Positions 1 to 5,372 of a DNA stretch of 5,372 nucleotides are shown in pieces; within the stretch, counting starts at the first letter, position 1, and each line of letters begins with the position of its first letter. The translations under genes were made by a program, and so were the position numbers. The notes below the pieces were generated by a model that was given only the letters and a program-made list of their open reading frames with translations, had not been told where the DNA came from and did not search any database. The stretch spans positions 1-5,372 of the forward strand of contig CAYXDO010000291.1 of assembly GCA_964463485.1 (NCBI GenBank). The letters run 5' to 3'. This DNA is from CAYXDO01 sp964463485 (GTDB lineage: Bacteria > Myxococcota > Kuafuiibacteriia > Kuafuiibacteriales > Kuafuiibacteriaceae).

Positions 1-120
1 CACTCCGCCGATACTCTCAAACTTCAAAAGTGGCACGTCCTCGTGAACATTCCAATGATAGTATACGACGCGTTTGGACTCATGGCCAGGCGGATCTGCG
101 CCCATTAGAATTTCGTTCAT
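1..120 (-). CDS. Possible 5' end of an unrecognised gene, cut by the window edge
   Basis: An ATG at 118-120 on the minus strand opens a frame that stays open for 40 codons to the window edge. The peptide begins MNEILMGADPPGHESKRVVY and continues with a soluble, mixed composition (YHWNVHEDVPLLKFESIGG). It reads more like a real protein than the competing plus-strand peptide at 1-108, which ends at a TAG. A second ATG at 103-105 could also be the start. No Shine-Dalgarno sequence is visible, and third-position GC is lower than in the neighbouring genes, so this may be a transferred gene or not a gene at all. I do not recognise a family. It has the same orientation as the envelope genes on its right and would lie downstream of them. 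Confidence 0.35.
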   Translation of the reverse strand, partial: MNEILMGADPPGHESKRVVYYHWNVHEDVPLLKFESIGGV

Positions 121-255
121 GTTTTCAGTCGAAGCGTTCACAGTTCACGGTAGACGAACCATACGCGTTCAGCCTCGGCGCAGGACTGAAAGCTGAGTTT
201 AACTCCGCGTGCGCAGCCAGAAGAGCAACCCGAACGAGACCCACGGCGCGGCCGC

Positions 256-272
256 CGGGCTGGCGCAGCCCG
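256..272 (-). terminator. Short GC-rich hairpin just after the TonB-like gene
   Basis: CGGGCTG (256-262) and CAGCCCG (266-272) form a perfect 7-bp stem with a 3-nt loop. It begins 2 nt beyond the stop codon (275-277) of the minus-strand gene. The position suits a transcription-end hairpin or mRNA 3' stabiliser. No T-run follows on the minus strand, so it is not a canonical intrinsic terminator. Confidence 0.3.
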
Positions 273-274
273 AG

Positions 275-1477
275 TCATCGCGATGGGTATGGCTCGAACC
301 TCGCTTTCGACGTCCGCATGTCGTTCAGGGTCCGGAGCTCCGCAGCAGAGTACGCGAGCGGACTGGCTTCGGGCAGCTTCTCGGCCACGAACGCCAAGAT
401 AGTGGCGCGAATCTGGTCGGCTACCTGGACCACATCTGCCGGGCCCTCTTCGAGGCATTGATCCCACAATCCAAAGAACAATGACTTCTTCTCGGCGACC
501 GGCAACTCGGAAACCCAGATCCGTCGAAGCTCCGCGCGCATGTTGCCGAGCGCCTCCCTCAGGTCTTCTTTACACGCGGCTCTCGCCATCGCGTCGCGCG
601 CCGGGGCCGTTGCTTGGGCGAGCTTGCGTTTGTCGAAGGCGTACGGGTCGTCTCCGAGCGCTCGAAGGATGAGATCGTTGAGGTCGAGACGGAACACGAT
701 GTGCGGCCGGCCTTCGTCATCGATCACGATGTGAGGAGGCTTCACTGGAAATCGATCCTCGATCGTGAGCGTCCCGTCTCGAGCGATCTCGACTTCGAAC
801 TCGGTGTCGTCCGCGTGACCTCGACCGCCAGCGCGGGGCTGAATGGCGAGCTGTTCTTCTCGAGTTGGGTTGGGCGGAAGCAGGGCGACACTCGGCGGCT
901 CGATGATCGGGGAGAGGCTCGGAGGCGCGAGTACGGATCCTGGGGCGCCGGAGTTGGGGCGCTGAGGTGTGGGTTCGAGAGTCGCGGGCGAGAGAGTGCC
1001 TTCTCCGGAGGGCGGTGAGTCTGCTTTGGTCTCGGGCGCGGCCCGTTCTCGAGGTTCTCGTTCCCGAGGTTCCCGCCGAGCGCTCGTCGCGGAGTGTCTG
1101 GCTCCTCGAGTACGCGCTGGCTCTCGAGGCTTGGCAGGGGCTTTCGGTGTCGCCGGTGGGGGCGGTGCGGTCAGCCGGATCGGAATGGCGCGGGTGGTCA
1201 TGGGCGTCGGCGTCGGGGGGGGCGCGCTCGACCAGAGCGCGAGGACCGCTCCGGCATGGAGCACCACGGACGACGCAAGGGCGAGCGTTGCGCGACCGCT
1301 CGATCGAGCCAACCGGCGTATTGGAGCGCATTTGAATCGGCTGCGGCAAGGTCCACCGACCTGTTCGACCTGTTCGTACGCGATCGACGCACTCCAGTTC
1401 TCGCTGCGGTGCCACACCCCCGCGCGCTTTTTCGACCGGCGATCAGTCGAATCCGAGGAAAGCGACCTCGACGGCAC
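275..1477 (-). CDS. Single-pass, Pro-rich TonB-like envelope protein with a conserved C-terminal domain
   Basis: Visible layout, numbered from the GTG at 1475-1477: a basic N-terminal segment, one hydrophobic helix at about residues 63-82 (ATLALASSVVLHAGAVLALW), then a long Pro/Ala/Arg/Glu-rich stretch at about 85-220. A compact C-terminal region follows (about 225-400), with LNDLILRALGDDPYAFDK and LFFGLWDQC motifs. The first half is the plan of TonB/TolA-type inner-membrane proteins that span the periplasm. The C-terminus is not a TonB domain; it resembles a domain I remember from myxobacterial TonB-like proteins (recollection, not a search result). The start is uncertain. GTG 1477 has a nearby GAGG but overlaps the upstream gene by 35 bp. 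GTG at 1415-1417 and TTG at 1310-1312, just before the helix, are alternatives. Codons between 1312 and 1355 look weakly coding, which favours the TTG. An in-frame 9-bp duplication gives EQVEQV near residue 35. Function unknown; probably cotranscribed with the lipoprotein gene. Confidence 0.75.
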   Translation of the reverse strand: MPSRSLSSDSTDRRSKKRAGVWHRSENWSASIAYEQVEQVGGPCRSRFKCAPIRRLARSSGRATLALASSVVLHAGAVLALWSSAPPPTPTPMTTRAIPIRLTAPPPPATPKAPAKPREPARTRGARHSATSARREPREREPRERAAPETKADSPPSGEGTLSPATLEPTPQRPNSGAPGSVLAPPSLSPIIEPPSVALLPPNPTREEQLAIQPRAGGRGHADDTEFEVEIARDGTLTIEDRFPVKPPHIVIDDEGRPHIVFRLDLNDLILRALGDDPYAFDKRKLAQATAPARDAMARAACKEDLREALGNMRAELRRIWVSELPVAEKKSLFFGLWDQCLEEGPADVVQVADQIRATILAFVAEKLPEASPLAYSAAELRTLNDMRTSKARFEPYPSR

Positions 1478-2777
1478 TGACCTCGGACGTCTGGGCGACG
1501 ACGAAGACGCCAGTCTCGGCGACGCGGACGAAGCGGATGTTGCCCGCGAGGAGGCGTCCGCGGCTGCAGAAGACGCCGCCTGGGCTGAGCTCGCCGAGGT
1601 AGCCCTTTTGAGTCCCGATCAGCGCGCCGCCGCGGAAGGTCTCGAGTGCGTCGACGGCGAAGGCGAAGATGTCTCGATCGTCGAGGTGGACCCAGTCCGC
1701 GTCGGTCCTGGTCCAGAACTCGCCAAAGCCGTCGCCGATGACGAGCTGGCCGCCTGCGAGCTCGGCGATGTTGGCGGCGCTGCTTGGCGCGTCTGGGATC
1801 TCGTGGGTGACCGTCGAGCCGCGCACCGTGATGATTTCGACGGCGCCGCCGAAGGCCGCGACGACTGATCCGTCCGCGCGTACGATCAGGTTGCCGCGGC
1901 GGGTTTTGATCGGATTTTCGGCTGAGAAGCCGTACAGGAGCTCTGCGGGGTGGGTATCGACGCGGGCGACCTGGCCGAAGTGGGTCATGGCATAGGCGGC
2001 GTTGGCGGTCCGGACGTACCAGAGCGAGCGGGTGGAGGTCACGGTGAGCCAGTCGTTCGTGACGGAGAGTTGGAGCGCCTGACCCTGCAAAGACCCTTCG
2101 ACGAGCTGAGAGCCGCTCGTGAACGCGAGGCGGCCGTCGACTTCTCGGGCGGTGGCGGCGTCGAGCGAGAATCCCTGGGTATCGACGGCGTGGTGAGTAC
2201 CGTCGGGGAGAATGCGTTCGACGCGGTCGCGGCCTCCGACGAGGATGGAGCCATCGTGGAGGGTCGTCGCGAAGCTCACGATCCGCGCGATCTGGAAAGG
2301 TATGCCGGTCAGTACGAAGTCATCGCTGAGGTTCGAGCAGCGCGGCCTGGGGATGGGGAGGATGAACTCAGCGAGGTCGGGAGCGCCTTCGGTCCATGGG
2401 CCGAGGGCGTCTGGATCGAGCGAGGCGGAGAAGCTGCGCAGGGCGAGGTCCGAGAGCGGGGTGTCGGTCGCGGGGTCTCCGGCGGTGAAGCGGGGGGCGA
2501 GCTCGAGCTCGGCGGGTGGGGAAGGGAGAGTTGCGATTTGTATCGTTCCGGTTGGGGGGCGGCGAGCGACGAAGCCGACGGCGTCGTAGGCCTCCACGGA
2601 GCTCGTGTCGCCGCTCGAGGTGACGAGCAAGGCCCGCTCCGAGTCGAGGAGCTCGAAGAGTTGGAGCTCATACGCGGAGCCGCAGCCGGTGAGGGCGAGG
2701 AGCCATGGGAGCGCGGGGGTGTGGCGGCCTTTACGGGAAGCGAGGCGCCGAGATGACCGCACGAGACGGCAGTACAT
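1443..2777 (-). CDS. Predicted large lipoprotein, beta-propeller-like
   Basis: The N-terminus carries a lipoprotein signal: arginine/lysine-rich residues, a short hydrophobic run (PALPWLLALTG), and a lipobox LTGC with Cys at residue 32 from the ATG at 2775-2777. The residues after Cys are Gly-Ser, with no Asp at +2, which in Gram-negatives suggests outer-membrane sorting. The mature part (about 410 aa) has recurring strand-turn units such as DGSILVGGRDRVERILPDG, GNLIVRADGSVVAAFGG, GGQLVIGDGFGEFW and GALIGTQKGYLGELSPGG. These look like blades of a beta-propeller; this is inferred from pattern, and no named family is assigned. An in-frame ATG at 2802-2804 would add nine residues, and a GTG at 2760-2762 would give a shorter n-region; no start has a clear Shine-Dalgarno sequence. 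It is first in a two-gene minus-strand unit with the TonB-like protein. Third-position GC is high, as in vertically inherited genes of such genomes. Role unknown, presumably sensing, binding or scaffolding at the envelope. Confidence 0.75.
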   Translation of the reverse strand: MYCRLVRSSRRLASRKGRHTPALPWLLALTGCGSAYELQLFELLDSERALLVTSSGDTSSVEAYDAVGFVARRPPTGTIQIATLPSPPAELELAPRFTAGDPATDTPLSDLALRSFSASLDPDALGPWTEGAPDLAEFILPIPRPRCSNLSDDFVLTGIPFQIARIVSFATTLHDGSILVGGRDRVERILPDGTHHAVDTQGFSLDAATAREVDGRLAFTSGSQLVEGSLQGQALQLSVTNDWLTVTSTRSLWYVRTANAAYAMTHFGQVARVDTHPAELLYGFSAENPIKTRRGNLIVRADGSVVAAFGGAVEIITVRGSTVTHEIPDAPSSAANIAELAGGQLVIGDGFGEFWTRTDADWVHLDDRDIFAFAVDALETFRGGALIGTQKGYLGELSPGGVFCSRGRLLAGNIRFVRVAETGVFVVAQTSEVSAVEVAFLGFD

Positions 2778-2897
2778 CAGGGGATGGGGATGCTCAATCT
2801 GCATCCGCGCAGCTCATCGGCTTGCCGGCGTGGCCTTTGCGTCTCGATGGCGCTTGGCGCTGGGCCCGCCGGAGTGAGATCGAATTTCCCCGTACTC

Positions 2898-2920
2898 ATC
2901 AAATCGCCGCTTGATTTGAT
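2898..2920. promoter_or_regulatory. 8-bp perfect inverted repeat, candidate operator
   Basis: ATCAAATC (2898-2905) and GATTTGAT (2913-2920) are exact reverse complements separated by 7 nt, in an AT-richer patch between divergent genes. The centre lies about 130 bp upstream of the lipoprotein ATG at 2777. Geometry and location fit a dimeric repressor site. It could also be a small hairpin; there is no T-run terminator form. Confidence 0.35.
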
Positions 2921-3070
2921 CGCACGCAGGCGCAGGATTGCCTCTCTCCGCCGTCAAGCCCCCAGTGTGCACCTGCGATGTCGATGCGGTCCACTCGGAA
3001 TCGGGGGCCTTCTCGGGGTTTCGCGGCGGCGGGTCGAGCATCGACCCCAGTAATCCAGACGCGTCGGCAC

Positions 3071-3083
3071 AAGTGGATCACTT
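3071..3083. promoter_or_regulatory. Short palindrome upstream of the HNH gene
   Basis: AAGTG (3071-3075) and CACTT (3079-3083) are reverse complements around GAT. The site lies 63 bp upstream of the HNH GTG. The arms are short, so chance occurrence is possible; only position supports a regulatory role. Confidence 0.2.
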
Positions 3084-3134
3084 TTGGAGGCCGCCGAAGC
3101 ATGAAAACGCACAGCCGTCGCCCGCCCCACTCTG

Positions 3135-3140
3135 TAGAAT
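3135..3140 (+). promoter_or_regulatory. -10-like hexamer placed for leaderless transcription
   Basis: TAGAAT (TANNNT type) ends 6 nt before the GTG at 3147. Transcription starting about 7 nt downstream of the hexamer would begin at the start codon itself. That would explain why no Shine-Dalgarno sequence precedes this gene. No good -35 hexamer is visible. Confidence 0.3.
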
Positions 3141-3146
3141 GTCCAG

Positions 3147-4055
3147 GTGACGCCTCTGGGCACGGAGGTCATCGGGATCGCCGAGAAGCTCCTCGCCATC
3201 CTCGATCGAGGGAGCTTCACGTCCACTTACAAATACGCGGTGTTGCTCGCGCTCATCGAGCTCTGTCTCGAAGAGACCTCGAAGTCGGGCGCTGCTCCGT
3301 CGTCCGTGACGACTCGACAAGTCGCCTCGAAGGTCGTGGCCCTCTACTGGTCTCACAGTCAACCGATCGAGGCGAACGGGGACCACAGAGTCCTCTCTCA
3401 GAACATGCCGCAGAGAGGAAAGAGCTCAATCCCCGAGGTCGTTCGAAGGATCGCCGAATTTCGAGAGGTCGCGGTCGAGGACGCCTCCGCTACGCTCGTT
3501 CGAAGTCGTCGACGCGCACCAAAAGAGTTCGAAGCCCTCCTGGATTTTGTCGAGTGGAAGCTGGCCGAAATGCCGCTCCCGAGGCTCCAGCGCATCGGGG
3601 CGCACACGGATCCCTTCCTCTACCAAATTCACTGGACGGACCAGGTTCGAAGGTCCGAATTCCTCGGATCGGAGTTCGACAACCGGATCCTCTTCGTTCC
3701 CGGCGCTGCAGAGACTCTCGTTCGACTCTCATCCCTCCTCAAACCTCTCATTCGACGCGAGTGGGCGGCGACCGTCGCGCGATTCAATGATCTCCCGACT
3801 TACCGCCTGGAGGACCAGCTCTTCGGAGTCGATCGGGTCTCTCTCACTCGCTTGCGCGACCCGCTCCTCGATCTACAGAAGAGCCGCTGTTTCTTCTGCG
3901 GTCGGGGGATGAGCGCGACGGATGCCCATGTCGATCACTTCGTACCAAGGGCGAGGCACTCCAACGATGCGATCGAGCGCTCACGAGAAGTGCAACTCCT
4001 CGAAGAGCGACTACCTCGCCGCGACACGGCACCTCGAAAGATGGGTCATTCGTAA
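3147..4055 (+). CDS. HNH endonuclease, 5' reading frame of a frameshifted gene
   Basis: From the GTG at 3147 the frame encodes a conserved helical N-terminal region (TYKYAVLLALIELCLEE at about residues 27-43; VASKVVALYW at 59-68; VLSQN at 82-86). A middle region follows, then the start of an HNH zinc-finger-type nuclease domain: C248-F-F-C251, then H261-V-D263-H264-F. This N-terminal module plus C-terminal HNH is a layout I remember for HNH endonuclease-domain proteins, some near defence genes; the substrate is not established here. After NDAIE (ending at 3977) the frame leaves the family pattern. The last 25 residues, to TAA at 4053-4055, are arginine-rich nonsense. The rest of the domain continues in another frame from 3979 (see next entry). 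The translated product therefore lacks the second half of the HNH fold and is expected to be inactive as a nuclease. Its start overlaps no gene, and the neighbouring nucleotidyltransferase gene is convergent. Confidence 0.75.
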   Translation: MTPLGTEVIGIAEKLLAILDRGSFTSTYKYAVLLALIELCLEETSKSGAAPSSVTTRQVASKVVALYWSHSQPIEANGDHRVLSQNMPQRGKSSIPEVVRRIAEFREVAVEDASATLVRSRRRAPKEFEALLDFVEWKLAEMPLPRLQRIGAHTDPFLYQIHWTDQVRRSEFLGSEFDNRILFVPGAAETLVRLSSLLKPLIRREWAATVARFNDLPTYRLEDQLFGVDRVSLTRLRDPLLDLQKSRCFFCGRGMSATDAHVDHFVPRARHSNDAIERSREVQLLEERLPRRDTAPRKMGHS

Positions 4056-4245
4056 TGTCGAATGGGCCCCGACGATCGTCAGCATCGCGAACGAGTTGGA
4101 CTGGGAGTCTTCACCCCACTCGACTCTCGGTGTTGCTCGAGGAATCTACTGTCGCCTCCCCGACCGAACGCCGCTTTGGCTCCAAGGAAAGACGTTTCTC
4201 GAGCTCGACGGACATGAGACGGTCCGCGTTTTCGCGCGAATTTGA
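3979..4245 (+). pseudogene. 3' part of the HNH endonuclease gene, out of frame
   Basis: This frame gives AHEKCNSSKSDYLAATRHLE, the expected second half of an HNH motif (CN then K-x-D), then a conserved-looking tail with ARGIYCRLPDR, PLWLQGKTFLELD and a TGA at 4243-4245. It has no start of its own near 3979; the open frame extends back to an ATG at 3922 only as an antiphase shadow of the 5' part. Joined to the upstream frame at 3977/3979, it would restore a protein of about 365-370 aa. Related motifs usually read about N-L-V-L-A-H between NDAIE and EKCN. The gap therefore looks like a deletion of 3n+2 bases, most simply 8 or 11, which removed the central HNH asparagine. It could be a real mutation or an assembly error; loss of several codons' worth of conserved residues favours a real deletion. 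Confidence 0.75.
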
Positions 4246-4281
4246 GACCCTCCGAAGTCACTCTGCTACCCCTGTTCCCCG

Positions 4282-4307
4282 TTCCGACAAAGTCATCTGC
4301 GTCGGGA
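4282..4307. terminator. Weak hairpin between convergent genes
   Basis: In the 117-bp gap between the convergent HNH and nucleotidyltransferase genes, CCGAC (4284-4288) pairs with GTCGG (4301-4305), extended by a T-G and a T-A pair around a 12-nt loop. A terminator serving both strands is expected here, but this stem is short and lacks a T-run. Confidence 0.15.
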
Positions 4308-4362
4308 GGAATAGCAAGCGGGCTGGACTTGGGCCGCCTCTCGGCGATGATTTGGCGAGCAC

Positions 4363-4968
4363 TCAGCTTTCGACTTCTCCTCGAGTGAGCTCGACGAAGT
4401 GTTCAAGAGTAGCCCTCAAGTCTTTCCCGCGATGGGCACCTCGGCGAGAGATTTGGTCGAGCATTGAGCGAGTGACGTCGAGCTCCTCTTCGTCGAGGAC
4501 TCGGAGCAAGGCCAGAATGTCCATGGCGTCCTGGGGTCGGGCAGGCTTCTCGGAGAGCAGCTTCATGGCAAGGAGGAGCTCCGGCCGAGCGACCGGGAGC
4601 TCCAAGGTTGGCGAAAGATGCAAGAGCTGCGCGGATGCGACGACTTCCGGCTCGATCGATGAAGAGGCGAAGAGCAGGTCGATGACCGGGGGGTTGTGTC
4701 GCGGAGCGGGTGAGAGCAGACGTACCGTCGCCAACCGGCCGAGCGCGAGATTCTCGGCGGTCGCAATGATTCGGTATCCGAGGTCGATGATCAGCGCTTC
4801 GGCTTCGGCGTCACTTGCGACTCGAACTGCAAAATCGATATCCCTTGTGAATCGAGGCTCCGTTCGTGCAGAGACGGCCACCCCACCCACCAGCGCAAAT
4901 TCGGCTCGGGCGCCAACAAGGTCGTTGGCCACCCGTCGAAGCGCGACCTTCAGCTTCGATCCGGCCAT
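4363..4968 (-). CDS. AbiEii-like nucleotidyltransferase, probable toxin of a toxin-antitoxin-type pair
   Basis: The 201 aa product has the minimal nucleotidyltransferase signature: V27-G-G29 followed by R39-F-T-R-D43-I-D45-F, giving the two metal-binding aspartates. A third acidic residue lies at D97 in VIDLLF. Later come P129-E-L-L-L-A-M-K136, the family's lysine, and a helical R-P-Q-D147-A-M-D150-I segment as in AbiEii-type proteins. Known AbiEii/MenT enzymes transfer nucleotides to RNA (some to tRNA 3' ends) or other targets and act as cytoplasmic toxins; the substrate here is inferred only at family level. At about 200 aa it is at the short end of the family, but all core motifs are present, so it looks intact. 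The ATG at 4966-4968 overlaps the end of the upstream small gene by 19 bp, which indicates translational coupling. No AbiEi-like winged-helix antitoxin gene is adjacent. Confidence 0.85.
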   Translation of the reverse strand: MAGSKLKVALRRVANDLVGARAEFALVGGVAVSARTEPRFTRDIDFAVRVASDAEAEALIIDLGYRIIATAENLALGRLATVRLLSPAPRHNPPVIDLLFASSSIEPEVVASAQLLHLSPTLELPVARPELLLAMKLLSEKPARPQDAMDILALLRVLDEEELDVTRSMLDQISRRGAHRGKDLRATLEHFVELTRGEVES

Positions 4969-5159
4969 GTGCCGTCATCCACGTCCCCTCGTTCTGCGCC
5001 AGGCCTGTCTCTCAACCAGGCGTTGAGCCGCTCCTCCAACTGCCTTCGCGATTCACTGGGATATTCTCGGCGGAGGCGCTCGAACATCATGTCCACTCCG
5101 AAGTCGAACATGTCGAGGGCGGCCTCGAGGTTCGCAACTTCCTTGGACTTTCGACTCAC
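4950..5159 (-). CDS. Small protein, putative partner/antitoxin of the nucleotidyltransferase
   Basis: From the GTG at 5157-5159 this encodes about 69 aa. A helical N-terminal half (NLEAALDMFDFGVDMMFERL) leads into RREYPSESRRQLEERLNAWL, then a terminal RDRPGAERGDVD motif. I remember small proteins with a helical body and a W-L-x-x-R-P-G-A-x-x-G-D tail encoded just before AbiEii-family nucleotidyltransferases in GC-rich bacteria; this is recollection, not a search. The 19-bp overlap with the downstream toxin-like gene and the order (small gene first) suit an antitoxin or accessory subunit made ahead of its partner. It is much smaller than, and unlike, the classical AbiEi antitoxin, with no evident winged helix. 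Alternative starts are GTG at 5163-5165 and TTG at 5193-5195; none has a good Shine-Dalgarno sequence. It could instead be a substrate adaptor. Confidence 0.65.
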   Translation of the reverse strand: MSRKSKEVANLEAALDMFDFGVDMMFERLRREYPSESRRQLEERLNAWLRDRPGAERGDVDDGTWPDRS

Positions 5160-5268
5160 GCCCACGAGCGTCTGACAGGCCGGAGTTGACGTCAAGCTCG
5201 AGCCCGACGAAGGCCCAGGATTCGACGGCGTAATCAGCCCCCACGGTTTTCGGACGGTGCCCGGCGCC

Positions 5269-5372
5269 GACTCGGATGTCGGACTCGGATGTCGGACTCG
5301 GATGTCGGATGTCGGACTCGGATGTCTGACTCGGATGTCTGACTCGGATGTCGGACTCGGATGTCTGAATCG
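5269..5372. repeat. 13-bp direct tandem repeat array, continuing past the window edge
   Basis: Seven full copies of GACTCGGATGTCG (last base G or T) lie head to tail: 5269, 5282, 5295, 5315, 5328, 5341 and 5354. A 7-bp partial copy GATGTCG (5308-5314) is inserted after the third, and a truncated variant GAATCG (5367-5372) meets the edge. Copies 4, 5 and 7 end in T. The unit is a 6+7 composite (GACTCG + GATGTCG), and the partial copy equals the second half, which suggests slippage at the subunit level. Because 13 is not a multiple of 3, copies would cycle through all frames if translated. There are no spacers, so this is not CRISPR. It lies about 110 bp upstream of the small-protein gene. Confidence 0.95.

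Larger units (their letters stand above)
2778..3146. other. Divergent intergenic region
   Basis: This stretch of about 370 bp separates the minus-strand lipoprotein gene from the plus-strand HNH gene and should hold the promoters of both. Several short open frames cross it, but their codon use and composition are not convincing. It contains the two inverted repeats and the -10-like hexamer listed separately. Around 2880-2920 it is clearly more AT-rich than the flanking genes. Confidence 0.6.

Noticed and set aside
30..461. Plus-strand frame of 143 aa at the left edge
   Set aside because: Low-complexity Arg/Ser-rich composition, and about 40 percent of it is antisense to the TonB-like gene.
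717..1415. Minus-strand frame of 232 aa overlapping the TonB-like gene
   Set aside because: Extremely Arg/Ser/Thr-rich, an out-of-phase reading of the Pro-rich region.
969..1868. Long plus-strand open frame (299 aa) opposite the two envelope genes
   Set aside because: It spans the junction of two minus-strand genes that have clear signals (membrane helix, lipobox), and its composition (runs of Gly, Arg, Asp, Glu) is typical of an antisense shadow in GC-rich DNA.
1950..2756. Plus-strand open frame of 268 aa opposite the lipoprotein gene
   Set aside because: Gly/Glu/Arg-rich with no recognisable domain. The opposite strand has a signal peptide and lipobox and repeated beta-strand motifs.
2899..3102. 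Minus-strand 67 aa frame in the intergenic region
   Set aside because: Third-position GC is only moderate, there is no ribosome site, and it lies across the presumed promoter region with no recognisable motif.
4055..5026. Plus-strand frame of 323 aa through the nucleotidyltransferase gene
   Set aside because: Ser/Arg-rich shadow. The opposite strand carries a complete nucleotidyltransferase motif set.
5269..5372. CRISPR array
   Set aside because: The units are contiguous 13-mers with no unique spacers, and no cas gene is nearby.

Overview
The window is GC-rich and bacterial. Its protein style suggests a myxobacterium-like (Myxococcota) genome: a proline/arginine-rich periplasm-spanning protein, a large beta-rich lipoprotein, and high G/C at third codon positions. 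This is an inference from style and remembered families; there is no rRNA or other marker gene here.

Left part (1-2804, minus strand). A coding-like reading frame runs off the left edge (1-120). A short gap with a hairpin follows (121-274). Next come two adjacent minus-strand genes that look like one transcription unit. A 444-453 aa predicted lipoprotein (1443-2777) is read first. A single-pass, Pro-rich, TonB-like inner-membrane protein (275-1477) is read second and may overlap the lipoprotein gene. Together they look like a cell-envelope module, but neither has an assignable biochemical role.

Middle (2778-3146). This gap between divergent genes holds two small inverted repeats and a -10-like hexamer spaced for leaderless transcription of the next gene. 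No convincing gene is present.

Right part (3147-5372). On the plus strand lies an HNH endonuclease gene with a conserved alpha-helical N-terminal region. It is broken inside the HNH motif: the frame changes at 3978/3979, and the residues expected there, including the central HNH asparagine, are missing. Convergent to it on the minus strand is a two-gene overlapping cassette: a ~69 aa small protein (4950-5159) followed by a 201 aa AbiEii-like nucleotidyltransferase (4363-4968). This resembles a toxin-antitoxin pair with a non-classical small partner. The right edge, upstream of that cassette, is a 13-bp tandem repeat array (5269-5372) that runs off the window.

The most interesting content is the small-protein/nucleotidyltransferase pair, the HNH gene broken at its catalytic core, and the tandem array next to the pair. 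The right half therefore reads as a small accessory/defence patch beside an ordinary envelope locus.
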